Source of the DNA: Datnioides undecimradiatus
Lineage: Eukaryota; Chordata; Actinopteri; Lobotiformes; Datnioididae
Assembly: GCA_008933995.1 (NCBI GenBank)
Contig: WARS01000014.1
Coordinates: forward strand, 8,851,192-8,915,191
Direction of reading: 5' to 3'
Length of the DNA: 64,000 nucleotides
Both the position numbers and the translations under genes were made by a program. Below are positions 11,476 through 23,985 of the stretch, piece by piece. The stretch's first letter is position 1. Each line of letters starts with the position of its first letter. The notes beneath the pieces were generated by a model that ran no database searches, was not told where the DNA came from, and saw only the letters and a program-made list of their open reading frames with translations.

Positions 11476-12225
11476 AGAGTCTCTTTAAGGAGAACGTCTG
11501 GATTCTGTTTTATTCCAAAAGGAGCCTGGGAAAACACAAAGAGTTTGCCGTCGCTTGTCTGCAGCCGTCGTGTGGAGTCAGTAATAGGATAAAAAGACAG
11601 ACAGACACAATGAGACAAACAAAACAGATAAGACAAAGCTGGTGTCACGCCGAGGAAAGGCTCGGCGGCCACGGGGGAGAGAATACGGAAGAAATGTAGA
11701 GTGAACTAAGAGAAATATAAAAGTATAAAAGATTACGCTGCTTTAGAAAAAAGCTCCTCTTAAATTGGGAACGTTCACACCAGGACGTGTGCTGATTTTG
11801 TGAATATGTCACATGAAAATCTCTTTTACCCTCTGTAGAGACACAAATCCATGCCAGTCAGACCCTTGGTCTTTTGAGCTGTGATTCATTTTCCTTGCAG
11901 GTCCTTACCTTCCACATGTGAACTTTCAGTCAGGGAGGTGTGCGAGATGAGGCGCAGTCTATAGCAGGATGTTTTTTTTTTGTTTTTTTTTTATTTCTAT
12001 TTGCGGCAGAAACTCAATCATAGAGTGACAAATTGCAAGCTCTTGACCTCAAAGCAGGGGAGCACCGGGCGCCAACACGTTCTGTGCTTCTCATTACGAA
12101 CTGGGAATGCATTTCCATGTCGCGGGCCACGCAGATATGGTAACGGCTGTCATTGTAGCAAAAGTAGCAGACGTGTGTTGGAACATGTTGTGTTTATGTA
12201 CTCTGTTGCTTTGTAACAGACAATA
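11476..12225. other. unique non-coding DNA
   Basis: No gene or named repeat is recognised. The right end, including CAATAAAGTT just before the pentanucleotide repeat, may be a LINE 3' tail. Confidence 0.45.
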
Positions 12226-12266
12226 AAGTTATTCTATTCTATTCTAGTCTATTCTATTCTATTCTA
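12221..12266. repeat. (ATTCT)n repeat after AATAAAG, possible LINE 3' tail
   Basis: CAATAAAGTT is followed directly by seven near-perfect ATTCT units, two carrying an inserted AG. A polyadenylation signal directly before a short tandem repeat is typical of the 3' ends of some fish non-LTR retrotransposons, which end in simple repeats rather than poly(A). No coding remnant was recognised upstream, so the LINE assignment is tentative. Confidence 0.6.
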
Positions 12267-12803
12267 GTGAGTCCTCGTGGTTTGAGATCTTTGAGTTTTA
12301 CATGAACAGAAGTAAAGTGCACAAGTGTCTTAGCTCAAATTATAAATGTGAATATTTTCATGACATTTAACAACCTTAGATTCTAATTATTGCCAGTTTA
12401 TACAAATTAAAATTTATATTGATACTATAAATGACTGATTAGTAAAGCTTAAAATGGAATTTAGGTATTGTTTTTTTAACCTCAAACACATTTTCTGGTG
12501 TTTTTTGTCTAGATTTCTAACATTTTTTGCTTTTTTGAAAGAGCTGCAGCCAGAACCTTCTGAATGGTCAAGTACGACCACCAAAGTTCTTGTTTTGCCA
12601 CTGATAGACTCAGAACATTATGAGAACATTATGGAAAGAAATGCTACAGACATAGAACGAGCAAGATCAAGAGTAAGATCGGTAAGTTCAAACACACCAG
12701 CCTTTTTTCTTTGTGCAACACACTTGGTTTAAACTCGACAGACGCCAGGTTTGGTCGAAACTCTTCATTCACCAATTTAAATGCAAAAACATCAAAAAAA
12801 GTG

Positions 12804-12824
12804 GTGTGTGTGTGTGTGTGTGTG
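12804..12824. repeat. (GT)n microsatellite
   Basis: About ten perfect GT units. Confidence 0.9.
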
Positions 12825-15800
12825 ATGTTACACAGTATCCAACTGGCTTGAATTATGCTAGCTCTACCTTGACGCATACGTACAATATTATACGATACCA
12901 CCATTGACAAGAAGAGGAGCTGAGACAACCTGGGTTGAAATCCAAACCCTTGTTCCATTGAGTACCAACAAGCACAAGCATTCACGTGTGTGTCTGTGTG
13001 TGTGCGTCTCATCGGGTTGAGTGTAGTGACGTTTTGCTGTCGACCAGCAGCAACCATCAGTCAGCTGTGCAGTCAAAGTGAACTTATGCACAAACAAACA
13101 CACACTTACATGCACGTACTGCTGTAGGTACACGAGAGTGCATGCAACAGTGCACATTCTGGCACATGCACACAAAACCTGTACACATCCAGAACTTGCA
13201 GCTCCTACGCATACACACCTCACACTTGGTGTCACACGCAGGAACCTGTATCTGTACTCACAAAGGCTACTGTTTACCGTCCTATTGAAAACAAATACAG
13301 ATTTATTAGATGAGAAAGATCATAATTACTATTTATATCACGATTTTCAGCCATTCTTCTTGCTGAAAGGAGACAAATGGGATTCCAGATGTTTCAGGTC
13401 TGTGTCAATGTGGCGTTCACCCACCTGTCATGCATTATCACCCTGAATCAGTCCGGTTAATAAGCTGATTAATAAAGCCAATCAAACACATTAACTCGAA
13501 TCCATATTTACTTTAGGCAAACATTCCGGACCAACATCCCCAGTCCTCACAAGAGCCGCATTAGTATGAACTGAGCGTCTTTAAGCGACGACTTAGATGA
13601 GGTAATGAGTTTTTTGCTCATTAATATTGAAATGAATGCAGCAAGGGGCTCTGAGATCTAATCAAATCAGCTGCTCTGCAGGGGAACCTGTGGTGTAAGT
13701 GCAAAGTTACTATCATGTATTATTCTGGAGTCGCTGTGTTGACAAGAGTATTTACACACTGGCTGAGGTGGAGGGAGAGAGAGATTCTAGTGACTTTATT
13801 AATTATCTAAAGAGCAAATCTGTTCATTAAAGGAGCAGTCAGGGTGGAGATGTGACCATCTACATCCTTTATGTCAGACTTTTGTTGTGTGGAGCGCATC
13901 GTTATCCACAGCGCTTGTGATCCACATTGATCTGCTCTCGTCAGTCCCCGTCTCCAGCTGAAGACAATATTGCTCCTATATTTCAACTTCTGGGGCTTTG
14001 GCCATCAGGATAGATGGTGTGGAGGAGCACGTTGGGGATTTGCGGAAAAACCTTGAAAGGCCTGTCAGGTCGATGAGAAAAGCAGCAGCTGCCATCATTC
14101 AACTCAGAGGGCCCTTGGAAAAAAAAAAACCCTCGTCAATCAATAAAGGAGCCATCAGAGTCAGTCATCTATTATCACCTCCAGGCAGGGGACACTGCAG
14201 AGGACTTTCAGAGTGCGAACAGGTGAACGCTGCTGCAGAAATTCTGATGGCGCCGCTCAGAGTGCGCTACATGTGCACGTTCGAGTAACGTATCCATGTG
14301 TGGAGTCCGTCTTTCTTCAGCCTGTCCACGACTCTGAAACCAGCTGCAGAGTTTCAAAGCTTCAGGAGGCAACATCCTTGACCTCACGTGCCTCCTATCA
14401 CTCCGCTAAGCCCCTCCCATCAAACCCACAGGCTCAAAATGCAATGGAAATATGACATTTCTGTTTGTTTCATGTATTAATCTGAGGAAGGTCAGATCAG
14501 ATGTTCGAGGAGCAAAGAGTTTTAATCTGCAGAAACCTTTTCCTTCTTCTTCGTTTTGCTCTCTCGAACTGAAAACAGCTGATAACTCATGCGGGTTCAG
14601 TATTTGCAGCTTCGTAGGAAAGGTGTTTCCATCTCCCACTAGGTGCGTTATTATGAAAAAGTCAAAAAACACTTTAAACGATCATAAAATGTTTTCTTTT
14701 TAAACCAACTGAAAGCCTTTTTTTTTTTCACCTTTTCAATCAACCTTTTCTAATGCCGTACTTGCGTTGACGGGAGCACAGCTCCAGCCGACTGGGACAG
14801 CTGATTAGTCATCTTCAAGGAATTCCATTAAAAGTGCATGTTTTTAACCATATGTGAATTCAGGCCACACTTACATCTCGGAAACATACTCACACGTAAC
14901 GTTTAAGCTTTCAGATGCCTGTGTTTGCTGCTTTGCTGAATTCACGCAGTTAGTGAAAACCTTTCAATCTCGTGCTCTGGTGTTTGACGAGTGGTGAACG
15001 ACGCCTCGTCCCCTCTTTCAAGTTTGGTGTGACTGCCTGAAAATCAGCTCTGAAGCTGACACAGAGTCAGTCCGCTGGTAATTCTGTGTCTAACACCTGA
15101 CAGCCTTGGCTCGAATGTGAGGCCAAAGCAAGATCAGGCCCTATGAAGAGAAACCATGCAAACAGCTGCTCTGAAACGCTATGGCTGAGCTCGTTGACAG
15201 ATGACACTGCCGTTTCATCCGAGGGCCAATTTAAGCATTAAGTAATGATGTTTATTGTAAAGGATAACATATTTCACCACCAGGGACTATCAGAAGTTAA
15301 CAAAATTCCACAATATGATGTGACAATGTTGTTCCTTAAATGTCGGTGACATCACAGCAACTCATCTCATTGTAAAGTGGGTTCTCATTGGCTGCTGGAT
15401 GTCTGTAGCTTTCCACCAAGAACCTAGTCAAGATCAAAATCAAGATGAGAAGTAACAAATATCAAACAAGTCAGATATTAAAAGTAAAGATTAAGTCTGT
15501 TTTGATTGATGGCCTGAAACAACAGCTCTCTGGCGCTTTGTCAGCCAACAGTTTGTCCCTCTCAGTTGGAGGAAAGTAACTCATCGCAATAAACTCTGCT
15601 GTGTTTCCAACTTTAAACCCTCTTCTTTGCTGTTTTTGGCTCGAATCAAAAGAGGCCATGGGTCACGATGAAGTCAGACTCCGAGATGGGCTGATTATGT
15701 GTATAAAAAAGACAGCGTTCTGCCATTTAGACACGCACATCCCAGGCCGAGGCCGGGTGACTCCACACACACATTGCGCCGAATGTTTTGGCCCCGGGCG

Positions 15801-16305
15801 TTCTGCTGCCACCCTTTTCATCTGTGCTACAGCCAGGGCAAGGAAATAAAAAGGAAACATGAATAAACTAAAGTGACAGCCTGGAAAAGAATTCACACAT
15901 TTCCAGCTCAGAAAGAGAAAATCTAATGTATTCCAGAGGAAGCGAGTCGCCTCGGAATTGTTTAAAGCAGACTTTGGTGGCCGGGGGTCGAGAAGTTCAG
16001 GGCATGTGCTGGGTCAACTTTCAGTGACCGGTGACCCTGTGGAAGCTTTATATCTGGGACAACATTGATGATTTCTGTGTCAGCTTTACTCTGACGACAT
16101 TTGTCTGTAACATCATCTCCGAAACTATAAAATTATTAATTCTTACTTCTATCTGCTTTGGAATAAGATGCAGTTGTATTTTTTACAGCAGCAAGCCTTT
16201 GCCAATAAGTCTCCATTGAGTTTGCACAACCACACTCTCGAATTCTCCCTCGCATAAAAGTTCAAGTTCCTTCAAATTGTGAGGGGGTGCCCTGTGTACA
16301 GCTCT
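12825..16305. other. unique non-coding DNA
   Basis: About 3.5 kb without a recognisable gene. Several TG/CA-rich imperfect stretches occur at 12985-13240 and give long cysteine/valine or histidine/threonine frames that are artefacts. The block at 13560-13720 is even-complexity and repeat-free, and contains TTAATATT and TAATCAAATCA-type homeodomain-like words. Confidence 0.5.
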
Positions 16306-16309
16306 CTTT

Positions 16310-16475
16310 AGGTCATTCAACATGATTTGGGACTGAGGTCTGGGCTCTGACTTTGATTTTCCTGCTCTGAGGCAATGCCTTTGTCCACTTGGATGTGTTG
16401 CTTCGGTGCATTTTCATGTTGGAAGGTGGACTTCCCCTTCATCTTCAGCTTTCTAACCAGACCAGCAGGAGTTAG
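16310..16475. repeat. possible dispersed repeat relic
   Basis: Phrases such as TCTGGGCTCTGACTTTGATT, GTCCACTTGGATGTGTTGCT and CATGTTGGAAGGTGGACTTC match in order a dispersed teleost repeat that I remember ('...ggtctgggctctgac...gtcctgttggaaggtgaac...'). The family name and class are not certain. The copy is diverged and has no visible termini. Confidence 0.4.
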
Positions 16476-17225
16476 TGCAGCTATTTAAACCCAAGTCAAT
16501 TATTATTATCAGATTCCATTTCACCTCATTTTTAACATGTGAACTACTCTAATGGCCTGATTTAATTCTTTAAAAAGGTTTTTTTGGTGAGTCCTGGTTG
16601 ATTCCTGGTACCCCGGGGCAGCATTAGTTAGCTGCATAGCTAAACGGGCTAACTAACAACACCTACAGCGGTTGCTTTAGCAACAAGTAAAGCTACCTGT
16701 CCACCAGTAAACTCTGGAAATCACATTGGCTCTGCATCCCCTGTCGTCAAATGAAAAGTCCAGATCCCCCGTAGCTGACGTCGAGGGAATTACTCATGAC
16801 AGCGATATAAAGTCACTTGACAGTCTAATCAAAGCGAATGGCTTCTTAATGAAAAATCTAAATTGAATCACTGTGGTCGAGATCAAGGGAATTATTCATG
16901 ATTAATCATGATCTCGTGACAGATAATGTCTAGAACAAGCATATATAAAAGTTTCATTTCACGTCAACGCATAAAGCTTAATATTGTATTTTTCATTGTT
17001 TCTGGCCTGCTGTGGCAAGGTTATCGCATATTATGAGTACGTGCTGTCATAACAGAAACATGTCGAATGATGTCAGACGACACCACTGACTGATTAACAC
17101 ACTCATTTCAGTCGTCACACACATTCATAAAGACCCCTTCATGCTCGTGACAGGTGTCGTGTTGGTCTTGTGCGTGCCTTTCTACAATAAAGTGTTCGCA
17201 CGTTGCGCATTACGATCATGTCACA
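16476..17225. other. unique non-coding DNA
   Basis: Nothing is recognised apart from a small imperfect inverted repeat around GTTAGTTAGC/GCTAACTAAC (16627-16655). Confidence 0.45.
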
Positions 17226-17265
17226 CACCCACGCATGCACACACACGCACACACATACACAAACA
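17226..17265. repeat. imperfect (CA)n microsatellite
   Basis: CA-rich run with CG and AT interruptions. Confidence 0.8.
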
Positions 17266-17407
17266 CCAGCAGCAAACTGGAGCAGTGTGTTTCTTGACAG
17301 ACATGACAGTGTATAGTCTCCCGAGGCTGAATATCAATTTAAAATAGCTTTAATTTAGCTGGGTCACCGCATGTCAAAAGGGACTTCAGTACAGTACGGC
17401 AGGATTT

Positions 17408-17450
17408 CACACACGCACACACACACACACACACACAAAACACACACGCA
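17408..17450. repeat. (CA)n microsatellite
   Basis: A CA run, with one early CG step at 17414 and perfect CA from there to 17437, followed by an imperfect extension. Confidence 0.9.
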
Positions 17451-17590
17451 CAACATTTGTAATAACACCAGAAATCTGATCTTGCCATAGTCTGTTATAT
17501 TAAATACTTAATTAACCCTTCGTAACCCATGATTGATTATTTGCACATACATCATTTCTTAGGCTCTCTTTCACACTCACACAAGGACAA

Positions 17591-17605
17591 CCACACACAC
17601 ACACA

Positions 17606-17637
<32 letters not shown>
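17591..17637. repeat. (CA)n microsatellite
   Basis: Twenty-three dinucleotide units with a single AT interruption at about 17611. Confidence 0.93.
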
Positions 17638-18322
17638 GAGTCCCTTTATGAAAACACAGAGACCTTGTTTAGTGGTTTGGCCATAAATTAAATTAACATT
17701 GATTATTGGAGTCATACAATATTATTTGTGAAATGGGGAGTTCGAAATGAAGTGAGAGAGAACGAGAGCGACTGGACAAAGAGATTCAAACAGGTTAAAA
17801 ACATCTGGGTCAGACAGGCGTATGGAGCCTGAGAGCATGTGCTGCTGTACTGCAGGGTGCTCTGTTGTTGTTTTTCACGATAAATATGTTTTATTATAAA
17901 AGCCCAATAGTAGAAGTTGATTTACAAATCCAAGGCTTCATATCTTAGTGAATTATGTTTATTTAAAACATTTTTTAATTCAGGTTAGAAAGGAACTTCA
18001 CTGTGTACACATGACCAATACCTGGCTATGCCGTTTATTATAATGTTATAATGTTCTTGCATGTATTGAGATGGTTTTGCCTCAGTCATCGTGCGTGATA
18101 CCAAATGCTTCAACCTCAAGTCAAATAGATTAGTTTCTTAAAGTTTCCTAATTCAGATGTTAACTACTTCAAATCTAGTGAGCTGACGGCCTTTTGATTA
18201 CATTTAATCCACAGGTACACGTTCAGGCTTTCTCTTATTTAAAGATACTTTATCAGGGTTAAAACTGATCATTTTATGACTGATTGAGCTGCTTTTCCTC
18301 CACTTATATGACAATCCAAAAT
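17638..18322. other. unique non-coding DNA
   Basis: AT-rich sequence with no recognisable content. Confidence 0.5.
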
Positions 18323-18557
18323 CACAGTGATCACACAGGGAAACAAGGCAGGCACATGGATACTAACACAGCAAATGAACAAAGCAAATGACACAACTTA
18401 AATAGACTTGGAGTGCAGGAAAACAAGACACAGGTGAAACCAATGCACTCATCTCAGACAGGAAACAAGCACACGGAAACACAGGAGGGAAAAACGTTTC
18501 AAAATAAGGCAGGGAATAAACAAAACAAGGAACTCGACTCAAAACCATGACACACAG
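18323..18557 (-). mobile_element. short LTR-like insertion flanked by CACAG
   Basis: On the minus strand the element opens TGTCATGGTTTTGAG and closes GTGTGATCA, so it has TG...CA ends. It contains CACCTGTGTCTTGTTTTCC and a TATA-like CTATTTAAG. The five bases CACAG lie directly on both sides (18323-18327 and 18553-18557), as a retroviral-type target duplication would. At 225 bp it is shorter than the 600-bp elements at 28 and 61 kb and lacks a visible AATAAA, so it may be internally deleted or a different family. CACAG is low-complexity and could match by chance. Confidence 0.55.
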
Positions 18558-19290
18558 GGCGGTTCAAACTTAATTGGCCCTCATAATATCAGCTGATCAT
18601 GTTCAGTTAAACAGTGTGTAGGGGCTAAATAGTTCATCTTAAATCATAGACAGTATGGGTACAGTATGGATGCATGGAGATAAATGAAGATCACGTTCAA
18701 GGATGGAGCCCCATTGATTTATAAAGGGAGTTGCTTGGGTGCCAAAAAGATTCCTCCATCATTTGAGCCAAGCCAATATATTAAATAATAAAACTTTAGC
18801 AATTCATTTGAGCTTAAACAAGCCTAAAATGTGAATAATAAATAGATTACAGAATATCTGTGTTCCTATATACATAATCCTGTACAGAAACAGCTTGGAC
18901 TGTGTCTGTGGATGCGCTGTGGCCCATGGCCCAGCACTGTTCCTGAGAGCTTGCAGTACAATTTAGCTTAAATGACAGGGCAAATATGTCTTTTACTTTA
19001 AACAAAACCTATTTATTTTACCTGCAGCCTTACTGCGGACATTCAAAATTAAACCGAAGCGAGAAAGTGTAATCCCGTAAGCTGACGGTTGTGTGGCTGC
19101 ACAGGTGTATTTGCATGTGTATTTAGGTTTGTATGCATACGTGCACAGCCCAAAAAAGCCTTTTGGTTGAGCTGTGTGTTGTTGTTTTCTCTCGCTTTTT
19201 TTTTTTAATATATGTGAGTGTGTGTTTGTGTGTGGAGAGCTGTGCTTGTGTGAACAACATCAGGCCTTCCAGCAGGATCCAAAAGAACCA
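18558..19290. other. unique non-coding DNA
   Basis: No gene or repeat is recognised. Confidence 0.5.
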
Positions 19291-19295
19291 GGTCA

Positions 19296-19630
19296 GAGAG
19301 AAAAACCGAGGGAGAGAGAGAGAGAAGTGAAGTGAGGGTGGCAGAGAAATGAAGAAAGACTGAGAGAATGAGAGTGAGGGACACAGGGAGGAAAGGTTCA
19401 AAGGGCTGTCGTACCCCCACAGCAAAAAGATAGAGGAGCCAGGAAGCTGATGCGTTACCTGAGGTGGATCAAAAGACAAGAGGGAGAGGAGGTGATGAAA
19501 GATGGTGGAGGGAAAGAAAGAACACTGAGGAGGACGAATGAGTCTGGAAAGAGACCATGAATATATGAGGAAGATGTGGAAATACGTAGGGAGAAACGGG
19601 GGGGTGCGGGGGGGTGTTGGAAGTGAAAAA
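19296..19630. repeat. purine-rich low-complexity tract
   Basis: A strongly A/G-rich plus strand including a perfect GA run (about 19312-19325). Serine- and leucine-rich minus-strand frames of up to 123 codons through here are composition artefacts. Confidence 0.75.
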
Positions 19631-20080
19631 GTGACTGTGAGGCTCCGAGGCAGATGGCTGTTTGGTGATTCTCAGAGTACTCAGCATAATGCAGCTCCAC
19701 GGCACAGTGTGGCTCCCCATCTAGAGCGCCGCCGTCTGAGAGTGCCGTGTTGCTAAAAACTGTCTGCAGGTGTGCCGTCTGACTCCATAGCCCAGTTGAA
19801 ACTCTACAGCTGTTAGAAAGATGCATAGCTATGACAGGTTAGAGGTTGCGGATGAGCTCATCCTGGCCACCCGGCTCGCCTCTGCCTTACGCCAAACACA
19901 CAGGGGCAGAGTTGATATCGGAGCTCTACCTCAAAGTTCCCAGCTTATTGATGCAAGGTGTGATCAGGCTATTATAAAGTTTGGGAATCAGAGAAGGAAC
20001 AGGTAAACTCACCATAAGGTTGTTTCTGAGCAGTTGTTACATTAGCTGCTTATCCAAAGCACACACATGCAAGGTGTTGA
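19631..20080. other. unique non-coding DNA
   Basis: Nothing is recognised. Confidence 0.45.
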
Positions 20081-20084
20081 TCTG

Positions 20085-20180
20085 CAGGGGTTCAGTCTGT
20101 GGATATCAAACTGCCAACCCTGTGATTAGTGGACAACCCACTCTACCTCCTAAGCCACAGTCACTCCACTTACCAATAAA
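20085..20180 (-). repeat. tRNA-derived SINE relic
   Basis: Read on the minus strand this runs GACTGTGGCTTAGGAGGTAG, then AGTGGGTTGTCCACTAATCA, then a GTTGGCAGTTTGATATCC B-box-like motif. A tRNA-like A-box region (GTGGCT.AGG.GGTAGAG) followed by a B box (GGTTCGA.CC pattern, here mutated) is the signature of a tRNA-derived SINE head. I know this family as common in percomorph fish. The copy is diverged and truncated. Confidence 0.65.
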
Positions 20181-23100
20181 CACAGCTGCCAAAACTATCC
20201 AACTGTCAGCTTTGTGCAGAAAAATAAACTGAATTACCATTCTGAGCCAATGCGATGCAGTTCTTGGACAAAAGGCAGTTTTACTTAAAACACAGTGCTG
20301 CATTGCTCAAAACTGCCGGGCAATTTAGTTGGACTGCTACGACGCAAGTAAGACACGTCTTCTGAAATGCGTGCAACAGTGGAGATGTGTCGTCAACAGC
20401 TGGTCAGCGTTGCTGGTAAAGACGATGAAAAGAAGGTTAGTTCCGATGTGTGGGAGAAAGGTTGCTCCTTCCTGTAGGTAGACAGCTACAGCTGTAACCA
20501 GATATAAGTAGCCACCACAAAAGCAGATCATATTTACATATTGACCTACATATAGATGGTGACCAGCGACGGTGCAGTTACATCTGGTGATTAGTATTCT
20601 CATTATTGCAATTCACTCATTGTTCCGGTATGCAAATTGGTTAGAATCAAGCAACTCAGGTCGAGTTGATAACGACAGATACTATTGAGGTGCCCATCAG
20701 ATGTGCAGTGTGAGGGTCATGTGACAGCTGAAGGCATCCAGAGGCTGCCTTTTGTTTGGCCTTGCTCACTCAGATTAGCTTTACTTATACTATATGAAAG
20801 CAACCAGAGCTAGTGCAAGCCCTAGCTCAGCCAGCTGCACTGTTCACCTAAACCTTGCGTGTTGTAGCAGTCCCTCGTGAATCCCCAGAAGTGATTTACA
20901 GTAATGCTGTATGTTGCATTTTTAACTTCTGCTGAGGGTGCACTCATCTTACTTTAAGATAATAAGATATAGAGTTGGGTCCCAATTCAAATTCTTGGGC
21001 ATATTTGTGTCTTGAGATTGGCGGCAAACTGTACAGATCATTGATACCCAATGGAGACCCACCTCTAGATGTGGTTTGGCCAATACAACCATATTTCTAT
21101 TTGCAGTGCATTGTGAGTTTGTCATGTTTGTCCATATAAGTCCAGATAAGATACCCAGATGGTGGTTAAATGTGTAAATGGCATCTGTATGTATTCATGT
21201 TAATCTTAACTCAAATGTTAGTGTTTGGAAACAGTGGGGACTGAAGAAGTGTCGCCACAGGCCTCTAGCAAAGACATTTAAAAGGTTTGCACTTTAAAGT
21301 TGTTGACATTTTGCTTGAAGACCATGGTGCTGGTGACTTTATGTGTCAGGGTGTTATAGCCTAAGTCCGTGGTCACACTGGGAAATGGCACAGTGACAGT
21401 CTTTAGTCCATCCTCTCAAAGTAGTACGTGGTGGTGGAAGTTTGGTGATGTGGTGACTGCTTTTGTGTGTTATACCACACCTTATATGGAAATCTTATCT
21501 TCTTACCGTATGACCGTTCCCTTGGAGGTTAGAACTGTAAGTAAGTTCTAAGTGCTGGTTTCCATAACTCAATAAAATAGGTTATGAGAGAGAGAGTGTG
21601 TGGATGTCTTTTTGACTGAGTAGTCATAATTGTCCCCAATTGTATGTATTGTCAGAGTAGTTCTTTCATAACCAATGTCCTTTTTACTTAAATAACAGTG
21701 GTAGTGAGATCATGTAAAAAGGCTCAGACATTGAGCAACAATGGTGGCTCCACTTTTATTCACAGCCATCACAGCTTTATTAAATAACACCAACTCGTGC
21801 AGCTTCAAGCCATTATTCAATACAGTCTGCTTTTCCGTTTTCCGTTTAAGAGGTTTCATGTCTGTACATATGATTGCACATATTGACTACCCCTGACCAG
21901 GCCTGGAATGCTTCAGTTGCAGAAATGGTGCAATACTTAATCAGCATCCGCATGAATCATAATTTCAGCCTCAAGCATTTTCTCATGGACCTCAGAGTGG
22001 GCAGTTGGACAGCTGGAGGCAAGGTTAGAGATTAAGACACCAGCTTTTCCCATGCTTCGTTATCCAAATAGAGATCTTTTTAAAATAAGATTCAATTACT
22101 TTTCATTTACGGTTCAAATAACATGTTTTACATTGGTGGTTTCTTCATTTAATTTAACCACAACTAGAAAAAAAAAAAAAACAAAACACTCCTTATGCGT
22201 TCTTTCACCATTTTTCATTTGGTGCCCTCAGAATCTGCCCACACTTGTGGTGATTACTCTCATTGTCAGCTTTGTGCGGTCAAAGTTGACATACCTGACA
22301 CCAGAAATTAGAAAGTTACAGGAAATTGTTCCAATGTGCTGTTACAATCCCGTGACAACTGCTGTTGAGGTGGGTAGGACCGGTGGACCTCATGGATTGG
22401 TAGGAACTTTTCTGAACACACATTTACAAGACCTTACCAAAACTCAGAAAAAAAAACATATGACACCAATTCTAAACCAAACATTATGTAAGGTTCATTT
22501 TATGGAAAAAAAGGATATTGTGTCTTTTGTATCATACCTTTGTACAGGAGAAGTACCCTCATAAGAACTACATACATGTGAAACGTGAGGACAAGGATAC
22601 ATAATCACATCACACAGCAAGCTGAACTGTGGGCCCAGGGCTCCATCAATACAAAATTGGAGAGAAAATACATTTGGAGCACATTTTATGCTGCATTTTG
22701 CAGCATAACACCCATATATATTGAAAGAGCACAGCTACAACGAGCTATTTTAGCGGGTCAGCAGCCTTACTTTGTAGTTACAAATGGATGACTAGAGGCT
22801 ATGGCAAAATTCAAACATGAATGACATTACTGTGGATGTCTGATATTATGCCAAACTGGCGTCCTGTCACCCAGCAGTAGATCAAACAGCGTCTTTGCCA
22901 AAAGCTCGGTGTGTTTCTTTAAGAAGCACAGAGGAACAGGGGGTGAAAAAATGAGTTAGATGGAATAGGGCCAGCGGTCAGTACATGACCTTGTTCTGGT
23001 CCAAATAGATAGCTCTGTCATCTGCTGCGTGTGTGTGTGTTTGCTCATGTGTTTGTGTGTGCATAGAAGTAGCATTATCCAGTGTCCTCACACCACCTCC

Positions 23101-23660
23101 GTCACACCACCCTGTGCTCTTTCCCTTCCTTCCCCCTCGCTCGCTCTCTATAACGGCCCTTCTATTCGAGTGTTTTACTCACGATGTGACGAGTCAAATT
23201 TGAAAAGAAACGGACAAAGTGAAAGTCAATGCATTTTGCTCAATATCACAAAGTAGTTTCGATGCTCATTTGAGGCAGAGAACGCTTTGGCTGATGGAGA
23301 ATTGATGTAATAAATGGCCGTAGAAATGCTTTTGTCGAATGCCTAATGGCACAGGCTACATATGATCTGCCCAGTGAGGTGTGGAGTCTCATAGGGAAAC
23401 AGTTGAAAAGTGTTTTGGTATTTTGAAAATGAGCTGTGTGAAGTTTCAGTACAGAGAGGAATGATATTCTGCTGATCTCACATGGCAATGACATTTGTTT
23501 CTCCTCTGTTCACCACTGCCCACTTCATAACCTGCATATCAACCGAGCTGTACCTTCATTTTAAATCTCCATTTTAATCTGTTATATTTCATTCTTTAGT
23601 TTGCTATTCTATTTGATTTAAATATTTTGTACAGATAATTTTATTTTATTATCTTGTCTG
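20181..23660. other. unique non-coding DNA
   Basis: About 3.5 kb with no recognisable gene or repeat family. A 170-codon plus frame (22052-22564) is the longest open stretch. It is rich in simple lysine and threonine runs, lacks any domain, and has no splice sites in suitable positions. Confidence 0.55.
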
Positions 23661-23663
23661 AAC

Positions 23664-23985
23664 ATAACAAACAATACGATCTATGGGAATAATAACACAC
23701 CAGACAACAAGATACATGAGCAATAATTACACAACAAACAGCATGATCTATGGGCAGTGATAAGATAAGAAACAGTATGCTCTATGGGCAATAATAACAT
23801 AACAAACAGCATGGTCCATGGGCAATAATAAAACAAACAACATGATCTATGGGCAATAATAACATAACAAACAGCAAGACCTATGGGCAATAATAACATA
23901 ACAGCATAATCTATGGGCAATTATAACATAACAAACAGCATGATCCATGGGCAATTATAAAACAACAAACAATAATGGGACAATA
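23664..23985. repeat. about 37-bp minisatellite, nine units
   Basis: The unit is approximately ATAACATAACAAACAGCATG followed by ATCTATGGGCAATAATA. Nine versions of the 'catgatctatgggcaata' core can be counted. Units differ by point changes and by short deletions (one central unit and one near the end lack part of the AACAAAC segment). A minus-strand frame through it (23681-23920) is an artefact. It is not a CRISPR array because there are no variable spacers. Confidence 0.93.

Noticed and set aside
20085..20180. Functional tRNA gene
   Set aside because: Only A-box and B-box-like remnants in SINE context; no cloverleaf with an anticodon arm can be drawn.
22052..22564. 170-codon plus-strand open frame
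   Set aside because: No domain, low-complexity lysine and threonine runs, no splice or promoter context. It is of a length expected by chance in 64 kb of AT-rich DNA.
23664..23985. CRISPR-like regular repeat
   Set aside because: Units are contiguous with no unique spacers, and the DNA is vertebrate; it is a minisatellite.
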